A stretch of DNA of 64,000 bases from Cucumis sativus. Its lineage: Eukaryota; Streptophyta; Magnoliopsida; Cucurbitales; Cucurbitaceae. Below are positions 24,370 through 39,735 of the stretch, piece after piece (the stretch's first letter is position 1; every line of letters starts with the position of its first letter). The position numbers and the translations under genes were made by a program. The notes below the pieces were generated by a model that saw only the letters and a list, made by a program, of their open reading frames with translations, had not been told where the DNA came from and made no database searches. The stretch covers positions 29,916,408 through 29,980,407 of the forward strand of contig NC_026657.2 in the NCBI RefSeq assembly GCF_000004075.3. Reading direction: 5' to 3'.

Positions 24370-26790
24370 ATACTTTTTTTATAAAAAAAATTGTGTAAAT
24401 TTCTATATATAATATAATATTAATATCTTCCTGATATTTTTGAGTTTTTATTTTTTTTAAATGTGAATTTTTTTTTACATTTTTTAAAAATTATTTTTTT
24501 CTAATAGATTTGTTTTATTTTATTTTATAAATATTTGAATCCTAAACCTATATGTTTTTAACTAAATAAATATGGACAAATTATGAAACTCACTTGTCCA
24601 CTATGGTCATAGTTTTCAAATTTATTCAAAATTAAAATAACGATTGAAATTAGAACACAAATTTAAAGCTTGTATATATTAATTGCAATTGTTATCGTAT
24701 TTAGGTGAGAGTTTTTGTAATTTGTCAAGCAAATATATATCTATAACAACTTTGGTTTAATTTTAATAATTAAAAGTTGACAAGTGGTATGGACATGACT
24801 TTGTTTTTATTTTTAGATATTGAAGGTTTAGTCGCTTAATTCACATTTGTTTACTAAACACAATACCATTAATTAAGAAAGTATTTCATCTATCCATCCG
24901 GTCTATAAAATAAAAGTTTAAAAATCTAAATAAAATTGGTGAAAACTTCTACAAGTTATAAGAATTAGTCATTCTATTTAGGTTTTAATGAAAATAACTC
25001 AGATTTATCAACTATAAAAGTTTATTTCATTCGTGCTAATTTTTACGAAAATAAATGAAAAATCTACCACCAAACACATATAAAATATTAATGCTAGTAC
25101 GATACTGGAACAATCAGATTGAATAATAATATGTATGTCTTTTTAACATTTATGTGTACACTTTTTCATTTTTCGTATTTTTTAGTACGTTCACTGATTA
25201 TACATATATCATTGAATTCTTTTTTTCGAATTAAAATGCAAAAAGTATAAAAAATATATAAAAAAAATTAAAGACTAATTTTGTCAGAAATTTATTGACT
25301 TACACCGATTTAATTGTTGAAAGACATTTAAGAAAGAAATAGTGAAAGAGATAATAAAAGTAACAAGTGGATAGTTGGAAGTGGCACGCTTGACGCGTGT
25401 GAGATCCATCCTTCATTATTGGTATCAACTTGTGATACTCTAACAAACTTGACCACTTGTCTCTTCGTGGAACAATCACATCCATCCATTCGTCCTCAGA
25501 TATTTATGTGCCAATTTCACTACTCTTTTTTTAACATAATTTATTTTTCTTCCCAATATAATTTATTTTGCAATTATCGTCCTCTGCCGTTTTAGTATTT
25601 TATTTTTGGTGTATTTGTTTTGCGTTCTTATTCTTGGTTCATTTATTTCAATAAGTAATATTTGTTTGAATCTTATTTCTATTTATTTTCATGACTTTTG
25701 AGTTTACATGTAATAGTGTTTATATGTATATATAGTTTTTGTTTAGAAATTATTGAAAATTCATATCCAAAATACATCACATTGAAACGGTTGCAGCTAT
25801 ACGTGTAAGGATTAGTGTGCGATTAGATCCAAATTATCACAACTTAGTTGGTAAGCTAACACACTTTTAATTTGGGCAGACTTTGACTTTGATTTGGACA
25901 TGATTTTTGAAGTTTGGATTTAATAACAATTTAGTGCATGTGGTTTATTTAAGTTATAAGATTCAACTCCATGATTTGTTTATAGTTTGTTTGTTAGATG
26001 TTCAATAACTTTTTCATCTATCTCTTACTCCCTAAATCACAATACAGTAAAAGTGTTATATTTTGATTAAAATGAAATTAATATATCTAAATAGTATAAA
26101 ATCAGTCTTTGAAATGGTTTCAAAATTTATCAATAAGTTAAAATCTTATTCACAATTGAAACAAAAACAACTTAGAGTTAATTATTGTAGTAACTATTAT
26201 AATTTTAATTTAAATAGTAACGATGTAGTTTATATATTTATAATTTATGTAATGATTTTTTAATTTAACGATGACATTTTTTGGATGCAAATTTTCTACT
26301 TGACATATTGGTGGCTGTGAATGATGATTTCTTAAATAGTTAATTTCACCCACTATAATTTTTTTGTTTTTTTTTTGTATTCATCTTTTATTTACTCTCA
26401 TCTAATAATGTCTTTTATTTTGGTCTTCTCGTTTTTTTATCTTTGACTTTGGATCTTTCTTTTCATTAGTATTTTAATTGGGTTTTGTATTTATTTCCCT
26501 TCCTTAGTCTGATTGTTTGATTTGATGATTTAAATGAAAAGAAAGTTTAAATAATTTACCTACTTTATTTTCTCGGATCTGAATTCACTTTATTTGAATT
26601 TTTCTACGAGTATTGAATATATAACTCAAACATAAGATATATCAATTATGAAACAGAAATTTCAATTATTTTAAACCTTTCTACTTTTTTTCTTAAATTA
26701 TACTTTTACATTACATACTTAATTTAGAAAATATTTATTTCATTTTTCTACATTTTCTTTTTGGGTTTAAGAAAGGGGTTGGTGCTTGGG
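24370..26790. other. AT-rich intergenic DNA between divergent CP29 and adenosine kinase genes
   Basis: No gene recognised. Short frames (for example 25300-25485 and 26063-26263) are AT-driven and lack family resemblance. The first and last few hundred bases are presumably the two promoters. Confidence 0.6.
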
Positions 26791-26798
26791 TGAAGAAC

Positions 26799-26823
26799 TA
26801 TAAAGGAATTGAAAGGGCCCATT
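26799..26823 (+). promoter_or_regulatory. Adenosine kinase core promoter: TATA box and site-II-like motif
   Basis: TATAAAG (26799-26805) lies 171 nt upstream of the start codon. GGGCCCATT (26815-26823), the reverse of AATGGGCCC, lies just downstream, near the expected transcription start. TGGGCC/T (site II) motifs are known TCP-factor targets in plant housekeeping promoters. Confidence 0.5.
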
Positions 26824-26834
26824 GAGGTTGGTGA

Positions 26835-30792
<3,958 letters not shown>

Positions 30793-31625
30793 GCATTTTT
30801 TCTCTTGCGAGACCTCTCACCCTTCTCTAGCTTTTCACCGGTTGTTTTTATCTTTATGTTCTCAATCGAATATTCTCGCTTCTGTTTCGTGTACCACGGC
30901 TCATGCAGATGTTGCCTATTTTTGCATATCCATGGCTGTTTACCATATTCCTGTTATTTCCTCTTATCATAAGGAATGAGTTTTTTTTTTTTTTTAATAT
31001 ATATATATAATAGAGTACTTTATCTTGTCCTGAAATATTATTTGATAATAGAGCTCTTAATTTATAGAGAATTGTTGTCTACCATTGTACTTGAGTCACA
31101 CCATTACTTTGGCCTCTGAATAAATTAAATAGGTTAATTAAACTACAACATTTCTAATTGTTTTTAATGTTAGCATTTGCTTTTGTATTTTAAACAAAAT
31201 TTGGAAGACCTAACCTAAAATGAAAATTGGGACTAGAAAACTACCATATTTGTTCTAGAATTACATTTTATACTGCCATACATGTTCCAGAATCAATTTT
31301 CATTTAATGTTCTGATGGATTTATGTACTTCAAAGAGTTGAGCACAATGTTTAAGGGATTCTTTTTTGTAATTTAATTGAAAAATCTTTCTCTCGTCGGT
31401 TTGTATTTTGGCTAATATGAAATTTAGGCTCCCACTCCCTTGATTAATAGGTTTGGATGAGATAATTAGCATATTGAATTATATTTTGATGAAGCCTAAG
31501 GAATCGTGTGACGGTTTTACCCGATGCCTTCAGCAGAACAAAGTAAATATGGTGCAAAATATGATGTCATAAGAATGTTAAGGCTTAAGCATGGGTTCGG
31601 GTTGGCTCTTTTGTGCAGAAAATAT
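30793..31625. other. 3' flank of adenosine kinase
   Basis: The 3' UTR is expected in the first few hundred bases. A T-run followed by an (AT)n stretch lies at about 30980-31010. No other gene was recognised before the tRNA. Confidence 0.5.
31619..31622 (-). terminator. Pol III terminator of tRNA-Ile
   Basis: TTTT on the minus strand, starting four bases beyond the discriminator base, as expected for a tRNA gene. Confidence 0.7.
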
Positions 31626-31699
31626 TGGCCCATGCAGGTTTCGAACCTGCGACCTTCGCGTTATTAGCACGACGCTCTAACCAACTGAGCTAATAGGCC
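31626..31699 (-). tRNA. tRNA-Ile (anticodon AAU)
   Basis: The minus strand reads GGCCTATTAGCTCAGTTGG, then the anticodon loop CTAATAA (anticodon AAU), then GGTTCGAAACC for the T arm and ATGGGCC plus discriminator A. Length is 74 nt with no intron. The internal A box (TAGCTCAGTTGG) and B box (GGTTCGAAACC) are intact. The acceptor stem has one U-G wobble at pair 5; from memory, plant tRNA-Ile(AAU) usually has C-G there. A TTTT Pol III terminator follows three bases after the gene. Confidence 0.96.
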
Positions 31700-32600
31700 A
31701 TGTGATGATAAAGAGTTTTTTTATATTAATTAATGTTTTACCTATCTCATTCATAGCTCAGCCAACAACATTTAAATTTCTCGTTTTTTCAAAATAAAAA
31801 AGAAAAAAAAGGAAATACAATCCCTCTTTTGAAATTTAATTTTTTATTGGATACAACAATTCAAAACAGTAGTGTGAATTATTTTTAAAAAGATTTAGTT
31901 TTAATTTTTGTAACCAATTAGTTTGAATGGTCTGACGGTGAGAATTGGTGAAATTTTGTTGAAGAAAAAAGTAGGGTTGCATGTGAATTCAGAGACTAAC
32001 AAGAACAATAAAAAGGGATGGCGTTTTTGTTAGCTTTGTTAATTAATTTGGTAATGTAAATTATATCTATATGTTTTGGGTTTTAATTGTGATTTAGGTT
32101 TAAGGTTGTTATGTTTTTGTCCTTTTATAATTTATTTGTTGAAGATTTGAAATAATTTTAGTATCAGTTGTTTTTGTTTGTGCTTGATAAAATAAATTGA
32201 ATTAAATAAGTTTAAATCACTTTTAAACAACATGTTTATCTTAAAACCAGTTTGTACCGAATAATTTTTAACTGATTTCAAAATTTTAGTTTTTCTTTTT
32301 AATGGATGAGTTGCTTTTGAGAGGACAAAAGTGACTCTGAATTCCTTTATTTCAAGCCTATTTTAAAACTAATTCTGTAGAAGCTTTTTAGATTCTCCAA
32401 AAATCAAAAACAATTTTTTAGAAACTAATTTTGAATTTTATTCTTTAAAATTAAGATTTATTTTATATGCCATTACTTTTTCACATAATAAAATCTCTTT
32501 TTTCGCGTTTTTGTAAATCACAAATAATTTGACACTTTTTCATAAAACGTCAAGAAATAAAAATAAAAATAAAACGGCGCGTAAAAAGCACGCACTAAAA
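31700..32600. other. Intergenic DNA between the tRNA and the membrane-protein gene
   Basis: AT-rich with no coding frame. The promoter and leader of the 32815 gene probably occupy the last 300 bases or so, where GC content rises and a CTCT-rich stretch begins (about 32672). Confidence 0.5.
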
Positions 32601-32814
32601 ACGTCTATGTTCGTTGGCATTGGCACCACCGTTGTATGGTCTAATCCCTATTTTGTCAATTCAGAATCAAAATCACTCTCTTTACTCTCTCTTTGCTCAA
32701 TTTCAACTCTCTCTGTCTACCTGCATCCCGATCATTGACCCGCCAATTCCCCGTTTCCGTCACCGGAAACTCACCTCTCACGGCGGTGGACCTTAAGAAA
32801 CCGGCGAAGCCCAC

Positions 32815-34245
32815 ATGCCCGCCGCCATGACCGACAACCACCCTCGCCTCGATAACCTTCGCAGTACGTCTCAGCTTCTCCGAGAAGCTACAGCCTCCTT
32901 CACATCCAATCTCTTCACCTTTCTTTTTCTCTCTCTCCTTATCCTCTCCTTCCGCGTCGTCGTTGAAAATGGTACCCAATATGTCACCTCCTTCATTGAT
33001 CGTGACCCTTCCCTTAAGGCTCTTCTCTCTCGCCTTGACATTGCAGGAGAGCAACGCCTTCTTCGGACTTCCGAGGACTCGTCCTTGTCTGCATCTGTTG
33101 CCCGTCGCCAGCGCCGTCAGCGTCGTCGGCCTTTTCTGCATCTTACCCGCGTTGGAACCCTAGATGATGATATCTTTTCCGGAGATGGGGATGACGAGCG
33201 CGGCCTGTTTGGGACTAATCGGAATCACCCACCTAATGCCAGTTTTGTGTTTTTTACTCAATTCAGTTCGATCTCTGGGTTTTCGGATCTGGTCGTCGAT
33301 GATGGAATTAGGGTTTCGGAAGTTGTTCGGCCGGGAGTGGGATTTAAAGCTCGGAGTTCTTCTTTTTCTAATGATAAGGAAAGCGCTGATGATCAGGAAG
33401 AAAAGGATAGAAGACTTGGAGGGGAAAATGTGCACCAGGATATGGATAGGCTTGTAGATTTGCAATTTTTTGTTAAAGGACTTGAGCTTGGTCGTCGGGA
33501 CGCTGCAGCTCTGTTCTTCTTTGTGAGTTTTCTGTCTGCTGCTTATATCTGGGTGATGCTTGGCTTTCTTGTTACATATTCATGGGCTTCAGGTATTGTA
33601 TTCATCGCTGTCCTTAATGATCTAACGGAGAGGTTTGGTTCATTTGTTGGTATGGTATGGGATGGGTCAAGATTGGGGTTCAAGAGGCTTTCTGGGTTTA
33701 TCCTGATGAGATGGGCTGTGAGAGATGCGCTAACCCAGCTTCTTGGGTTGTGGTATTTTGGTGAAATCGAAGATCAGTATTCATTTTTCAAGCTATTCGT
33801 GAGGTTGAAATTGATGCCATTTTCCATAATGTCTCCATGGATTCGTGGTTATGAAAAAGAGATCTCTGGATTTCTGTTTGCCTGGTTTTTGCTAGATACT
33901 CTTGTCGCATTCATCTTTGCTGTGGATGCTTGGGTTGTTATTGTGGATGCAAGGAGAACTGGTAGAGAGATTTTGAAGGAAGGTTGTTATTTGATATTGA
34001 CCATGTTAAACCAGGCTATTCAAATCAAGTGTTTGGAAGCCATCTGTTGTGGCTCTTTCATGAGATGGGCTCTTGCAAGAGTTTGTGGAAAAAATGTTGC
34101 CATGTTTTTTCAGTCTGTGGGAGAGGTCTATTTTATGGTGGTTTGGCTTACCTTCTACTTTGCTGCTAAGTGTAGAGATGCCAAAGTGCAGGGACAGAGG
34201 TTTGGCCGTAGAGAGTTGGAAGGTTTGATGGAGGGGGTTAGATAA
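32815..34245 (+). CDS. Uncharacterised plant multi-pass membrane protein
   Basis: Single-exon gene of 476 residues with no recognised catalytic domain. Hydrophobic segments are seen at about 32-50 (NLFTFLFLSLLILSFRVVV), 230-268 (one or two passes), 352-378 and 428-451. A basic cluster (RRQRRQRRR, 97-105) and a long acidic, Ser-rich soluble region lie between the first and second. The second half is well conserved in character (aromatic residues, charged loops), like plant proteins annotated only as 'transmembrane protein'. Two start codons are close together, at 32815 and 32827; the first is used here. Upstream DNA is GC-richer than most of the window, as expected for a 5' leader. Composition and length make a real gene likely. 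Function is not known to me. Confidence 0.85.
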   Translation: MPAAMTDNHPRLDNLRSTSQLLREATASFTSNLFTFLFLSLLILSFRVVVENGTQYVTSFIDRDPSLKALLSRLDIAGEQRLLRTSEDSSLSASVARRQRRQRRRPFLHLTRVGTLDDDIFSGDGDDERGLFGTNRNHPPNASFVFFTQFSSISGFSDLVVDDGIRVSEVVRPGVGFKARSSSFSNDKESADDQEEKDRRLGGENVHQDMDRLVDLQFFVKGLELGRRDAAALFFFVSFLSAAYIWVMLGFLVTYSWASGIVFIAVLNDLTERFGSFVGMVWDGSRLGFKRLSGFILMRWAVRDALTQLLGLWYFGEIEDQYSFFKLFVRLKLMPFSIMSPWIRGYEKEISGFLFAWFLLDTLVAFIFAVDAWVVIVDARRTGREILKEGCYLILTMLNQAIQIKCLEAICCGSFMRWALARVCGKNVAMFFQSVGEVYFMVVWLTFYFAAKCRDAKVQGQRFGRRELEGLMEGVR

Positions 34246-34890
34246 TGATGAATTGGCTGCTTTATAGGGGCAAGTTGCTGAACCAAAGGAAAGTTACTGG
34301 TAATTTTTCATTGCTTTGTGCATCCCTTTTTTGCATTTCCAGATATCCAGCCGTATTTGCTTCTGTAGTGTCCCGAGCAATGTCCTCTGTATGTACCTTC
34401 TTTCTAGGCTGCATGCTACTTGTGTATATTTTACATCAGAATACTTTACAGGAATCATATCCATCCCGGTGGGATGCCTTGCTGACATCTGTTTTTTGGT
34501 GCTAAGATATTTAGGACTGTCCTAAGAATCTGCGCTGTAGATAAAACTATAGGCCTGTTAAGTATTTTCATTCCGTTCAGTATGCGAGATTGAACTATAT
34601 AGGCTTGAATATTGGAAAGTAGTGAAGGCTTCCTATTTGTCTGCTCACATTCTTAGTATTGTTTACTTAAACTCGTCTCTTAAATATTATAACTGGTCAT
34701 GGTAATTGTCAAAGAAGGCTGTGTGCATGTATGTTGTACACGCACAGTTGCTAATTTACTAGTTATGGGCTTCCATCTGAATCAGAAGAAGCCAACCAAT
34801 ATGACCAGAAAGACATGTAATTATTAATTTAATAGCTATGGGTTTGTATCTAAGATTCTGAGCAAGGTTAATGAATAGGATAGAAGCTTC
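34246..34890 (+). other. Probable 3' UTR and flank of the membrane-protein gene
   Basis: The sequence after the stop keeps moderate GC content for several hundred bases and has no conserved frame. A possible donor (tactg|gtaatt, about 34300) could mark a 3' UTR intron, but this is unproven. Confidence 0.35.
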
Positions 34891-34895
34891 CCTGC

Positions 34896-34898
<3 letters not shown>

Positions 34899-34939
<41 letters not shown>
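34899..34939. repeat. (TC)n microsatellite, about 20 units
   Basis: Uninterrupted TC repeat followed by a G-rich block (ggggtggggggtgggg). An 82-codon minus-strand frame across it encodes an Arg-Glu repeat and is not a gene. Confidence 0.95.
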
Positions 34940-34941
<2 letters not shown>

Positions 34942-37900
34942 GGTGGGGGGTGGGGTTGACTTTGAATGATTAATGGACTGTCGTTGTATCATTCGAGATG
35001 GGATCAATGAAGATTATTGGACGAGGACACCACCAAGTCAAGTCTGTCTACATTTTTCTTATGAATCTGTAACTTTAGGAATCAGAGATTAAGGTGAACA
35101 AGAGGTTTAATCGTTTGGTCCATGTGAGTTAGTAATGATTTGAGGTGCTGTCGTTGTTAAAGTAAAAACTAAAAGCTGAGATTTTATCACAGCTCAAATT
35201 AGCTTGGGAGGGTTGGAAGTGTGATCCTTTTCTTGCTTTTTTTTCCCTCTCAATGCTACAATTTTAAATTATCTGAATTAGAAAAATTTAGCACCTTTAG
35301 TTATGACGTATAGAGTACTTTCATCTGGGCTTGACAGCCTCGGTCTACTTGAAAGTAGTGAAACTAACCTAGATTCTGCCGTTCTTGTAAGTTACCTTAG
35401 TATTATTTAAAGCTCAAGGGTCATTAAAATGCATTAGTAATAGTCTTCTGTGTCTAAAGTGTAAGGCAAAAAACGATAGTCCAATAATTATGGTTAGGAT
35501 TTTTAAATAAGTAAAAAAGAAGTCCGAAGGCACAATGCACAAGCCCAGTGCTTTAGAATGGAATAGGATTGTGCACGCTAAACCCAAGCCTTCTCAAGCA
35601 AGTGTAGCGCCTAGGCATGCTGCTTTAGAGGCTTTTTAAACATTGGTCTATCAAACTCCAACCACTCACAGTACTTCAACTTAATAAATATTCATTGCTC
35701 CACAAGAAAAATTAGTACAAAGACTGCAAATGACAAATTGTAACTGAATCAAATGGATCAACTATTATCTAGTTTAATGTTTTAGCTAACTGAACCGACC
35801 AACAGATATAGTTCAAACTAACAAAACTGACTTGATTTATTTATTTATTTCCAATTTGTGGTTTGCACCCTATATTCCAGTAGATTTTCTTTTTGTTTGT
35901 TTGTTTGTTTTTCTTTTTTGTTTGGAATGGAGGAAAATAGAAATTGGAAGATATCAGATTGAATTGATGGAAATTTTAAATTTTTTCAAGTTTATCTATT
36001 TAAGTTTTCGTGGGAGGTTTGAATTTGTTCAATTCTCACCAACCAAGCCACACGTGGGAGTGTAGGCAATAGAAATGCTTGGTTTTGCTCAACCGATCAG
36101 TTTGGTTTCCACATTTTTCTGATGTGTTGTGACGTATGACTACATGGTTCACAGTTCACATTTTATGGTGCATCAACTTTGGAAAGGACAAAGTTAGATA
36201 TTTTTCTCTTTCAAAATCAATGTGTGTTTCTGTGGCTTGATTTGCTTGGAATCTTTGAAGTTCAACCACTTTTTGAGATGCCATTTCCCTTAAATTCTTC
36301 GGGATCATTGTGGAGAGTACTATTTATACAGTATAAACATATCTCAATTTCTGTGTTTGCCATTTCCTCATTTTACTTTCTTCTGTACTATCTAGATAGA
36401 AAATTTGAAGGTTTTTATCACAAACGACAGATGAATATTCTGATTTCGCTGTGTCACTTGCTTAGAGATATTGAATCTATGTTCTTGTACTCTGAATTTT
36501 TCAGTTGTGATCTATTCTTCATCAATTTATCATTTAACAAATTTTCGATTTCTTATATAACTTTTTTACATCCCTCCCATGTGGGACCCGACCAATTGAA
36601 GTTGAAATGACAAACCTAGTATGATATGTGCTACTCATTCGCAGGGTATGATGAGTGCATTATATAAGTAGGACAAGCTACCAAGCTTGCTTAGTAGAGA
36701 AGGTGATAACTTCCTTTACAAACTAGGTTGTGTATATTGAGGTCTACCTAATCCCAATGTCGAAGTGAGGAGATTGGGATTATCCTTTAAAGTGGCCTTT
36801 CCACCAATCTTCCTTGCCCTTTCCACCATTTGGCTACATGCTTTACAGTACAATAAGAACACAACATCTGTGGACTAATGCGTTGCACTGGCTCATTCGA
36901 AGGAAACCAATGTAAGAGCACTTTAGAGAAGAGGCTCGCATAGACCCCAACAGGCATGAACCCATTCTGAAATAGAGTGCTTTGAGAAAAGCATACATGT
37001 GACGAGATGATGGGGTATGTCAATCTATCACAAAATGAGCTCATCTCAAGTGGGAAGACCATAGGAAAGACAACATCCTAGTGAAGAGAATAGGTGATAA
37101 GTTCGATATTGGATGAACTAAAACACATTTGAAAGAAGAGTTCAAACCTGCATTTTGAGGAAGGGGTGGTGTATTAAATAGCCTTAGGTGAACATCAAAT
37201 TACTCTTGAAGAAATGGTGATCCCAAGGAAGTGCAAACATGCTCTCTTCTAAAGATCTTTCCATGCTCTTTCTCCACGTAGAAACGTTTATTCCAAGCCA
37301 CAACATATGGGCCGTTTAAAAATATCTTTCTTTGATTCCAAAATAGAAGATGAAGATAACAGAGGATAAGATAAATTTCTATCTCTATAAGATAAGATAT
37401 TTTCTATCTTGCTAACATGAATTTGATCCAGTGAAGAAATTCTAGAGTAGACATGCTCCTTCACAAAAGATAAACTATAAATGTCTTGTAAGGCACGAGT
37501 TCATCTTGAAGGAGGATCGGAAAGAATGGGTTACACCCAAATAAAAAAGTGCCGAGCTACATAAGACCCACAAGTTTGAACCGTGCAAAATGAGGATGAT
37601 GTTAAGATAGGATAGAATTGCACCCTAAATAGTCATGGACTTGAACAAAGAACCTTTGGAAGGAGAATGTGTGCTATTATAAGAAAGAGGTGATGATTGA
37701 TAAGTTGTTGCATAGCCTCGACAACGTGAGCTCATCTCGAGGAAGAAAATAGTAGAAATGCTCTCCCCAAATGAGGTAATTAGCTATGATAGGCCTACCT
37801 CCATAGGCTCAATGCTTCCTTGTTAGGAAAATAACAGAGGAGCTAGAAGAGAAAAACTTTCATATGCAGTTCGGTAGTACAAATGAAATTTAGAACCATT

Positions 37901-39735
37901 CACTAAGATATAGCCATATTGAGATATTGATATTTTCTTCGGTACTTGACTCCCTTTTGGAGAAAGAGAAACCAACAAGAAAAAGGGAAATGCTCGAAAT
38001 GAAATCCTAGCATTAGCACCCTACAGTTCAACACAGCATGGAAAGTATGAGCACTCTCAAGCTAATGATGAATATTTGAACACAATTAACCTAGAAGACC
38101 TCCCAATTTTATTTGTGGGGAGCGAAAACTGGCTAATGTACTTTTTACTTTCAAATTGAGGAGATGCTCTTTACTCGAAAGACATCTACTATTTTCTCAC
38201 AAATCATGATGCCCACAACCACACTACACTTAGTTGAAGTATTTATATGAGAAATTACTCCTATTATGATGATACCTTCATATACTTAGGTGAATGGAAT
38301 GGTTGCTTGACTTGGTATACTTTTGATTAAGATGACAGGTCAATTTCGAAAAAAATCTCATTCTTAATTGTATGCATATGGATGTGTAATATATATAACA
38401 CGTTTGTGGGTACTAAAGCGCAATATCGTTAATAACTATATACTACAATGTGACAAAATTCTCCTCTCTTTCCCTTCAAAAGAAGTAAGTGTTGGATTAC
38501 TATTGAGGCAGGCCATGCTTCTATTTATTCATTTTGTTTGTTGGTCCTTAACTTAACCTACTAAGACTTTAATCAATTAAGAATCCCTCGAACTATTCAC
38601 CTTTAGATATTTAAGACACATATCAAGCGAAAAATGAAGAAAAGAAGCTCTTCGTTTAGGTTTTATCAACACCTTTAACATATTGACAGAAAGTAGATAC
38701 TTGTCCAAAATCTGTACGATGTTTCCTCTATTATCATTTCATCTTCAAGGTCGAATTTTGTTGAGGGTTGTAATGAAATGAAACTATAATAGTCTACATT
38801 CTTGTTTAATATTCCCACTAATGGGTGGAGGAACAAATCATTGACAAGTTAGTTTACAGAAATGAAAATAGCCATGACTTATTCAAGTAAATGTGCAGAT
38901 TCCAATGTCGGAGTTATATTTCATTGATAAATCAAATCCACGAAAACGATTTGGTTTCAAGAGAAGAAATATTCAATTCAACAAATAATAAAATTAATTT
39001 CCACAAAAAAAGGACGAAAAGTTGTCAACTTTATTGATCGAATAATCTTTAATTTAATAATTTTTTTAATAAAACCTTCATATTACTTTTGGCAATTCCT
39101 CCTTTTCAGAACGCGAATAAGGTATTGAAATGCTAGGCAATAATAAATTACTTCGATTTTCATGAAAACGAAAAAAAGAAAAGGAAAAGAGAAAGGTTAC
39201 ATCGGCTATGATCTCATTATCAACCACTGTCAAGGATCTTTGAACCCTAAGGGCATGTAAATAATAACGCTACTCTGTTTGGCTTTTGCACTCGTTTAAT
39301 CATTGTAAATTATTAATTAAATGTACCTTAGAAAACCATCACATGATTTATATTAATATGGTAGAAAGTAACCAATGCCCTGCAAGAGTAGTAAAGAATT
39401 ACTTTGTAATCCATTCACGTAACCTGCAAAAAACCTTAATAAAACATAAATGATTTGATAATATGACTAATAACTCTCAAGAAAGGGGTCAGTGGCACGA
39501 AAGCTTGACTTTAAAAAAAAAAAAATCCCTAAGTAATAATCGCTATTATCTTGGAGAATGCCCCATTGTAAGAGTATGGTTTTTTACTAGGTATCACTTT
39601 CCATCTTTTTACCAAGCAAAACTTGTTACCTAAGAACATCTTTGAGATATAACCAAGACAAGGACAGACCATCGCCCCCTTTTCCTTGTGTACTGGTTCT
39701 GTTAACATTGACAAGGATTGTATCCTTTCCTTTGT
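34940..39735. other. Gene-poor region with decayed repeat-like DNA
   Basis: No gene could be supported. Around 35520-35640 a 'gcacaatgcacaagccc...tgtagcgcctaggcatgc' stretch resembles common dispersed plant repeats. From about 36560 to 38250 base composition is clearly less AT-rich than its surroundings. 'gagctcatctc(aa/ga)g' and related 'gttcatcttgaagg' motifs recur (37038, 37498, 37730), with only broken frames, as expected for a decayed mobile element. I could not assign a class. A perfect 10-bp hairpin lies at 36749-36782. Confidence 0.45.
36749..36782. repeat. Perfect 10-bp hairpin
   Basis: TAATCCCAAT (36749-36758) and ATTGGGATTA (36773-36782) are exact reverse complements separated by 14 bases. 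The hairpin sits at the left end of the compositionally distinct block. Confidence 0.7.

Noticed and set aside
34759-35007. Minus-strand frame with an Arg-Glu repeat
   Set aside because: Produced by the (TC)n microsatellite.
36179-36610. 143-codon plus-strand frame
   Set aside because: AT-driven composition with scattered hydrophobic residues, no family resemblance and no gene-like context.
36787-37062. 91-codon minus-strand frame in the GC-richer block
   Set aside because: No recognisable domain. Surrounding frames are broken, so it is treated as part of decayed repeat-like DNA.
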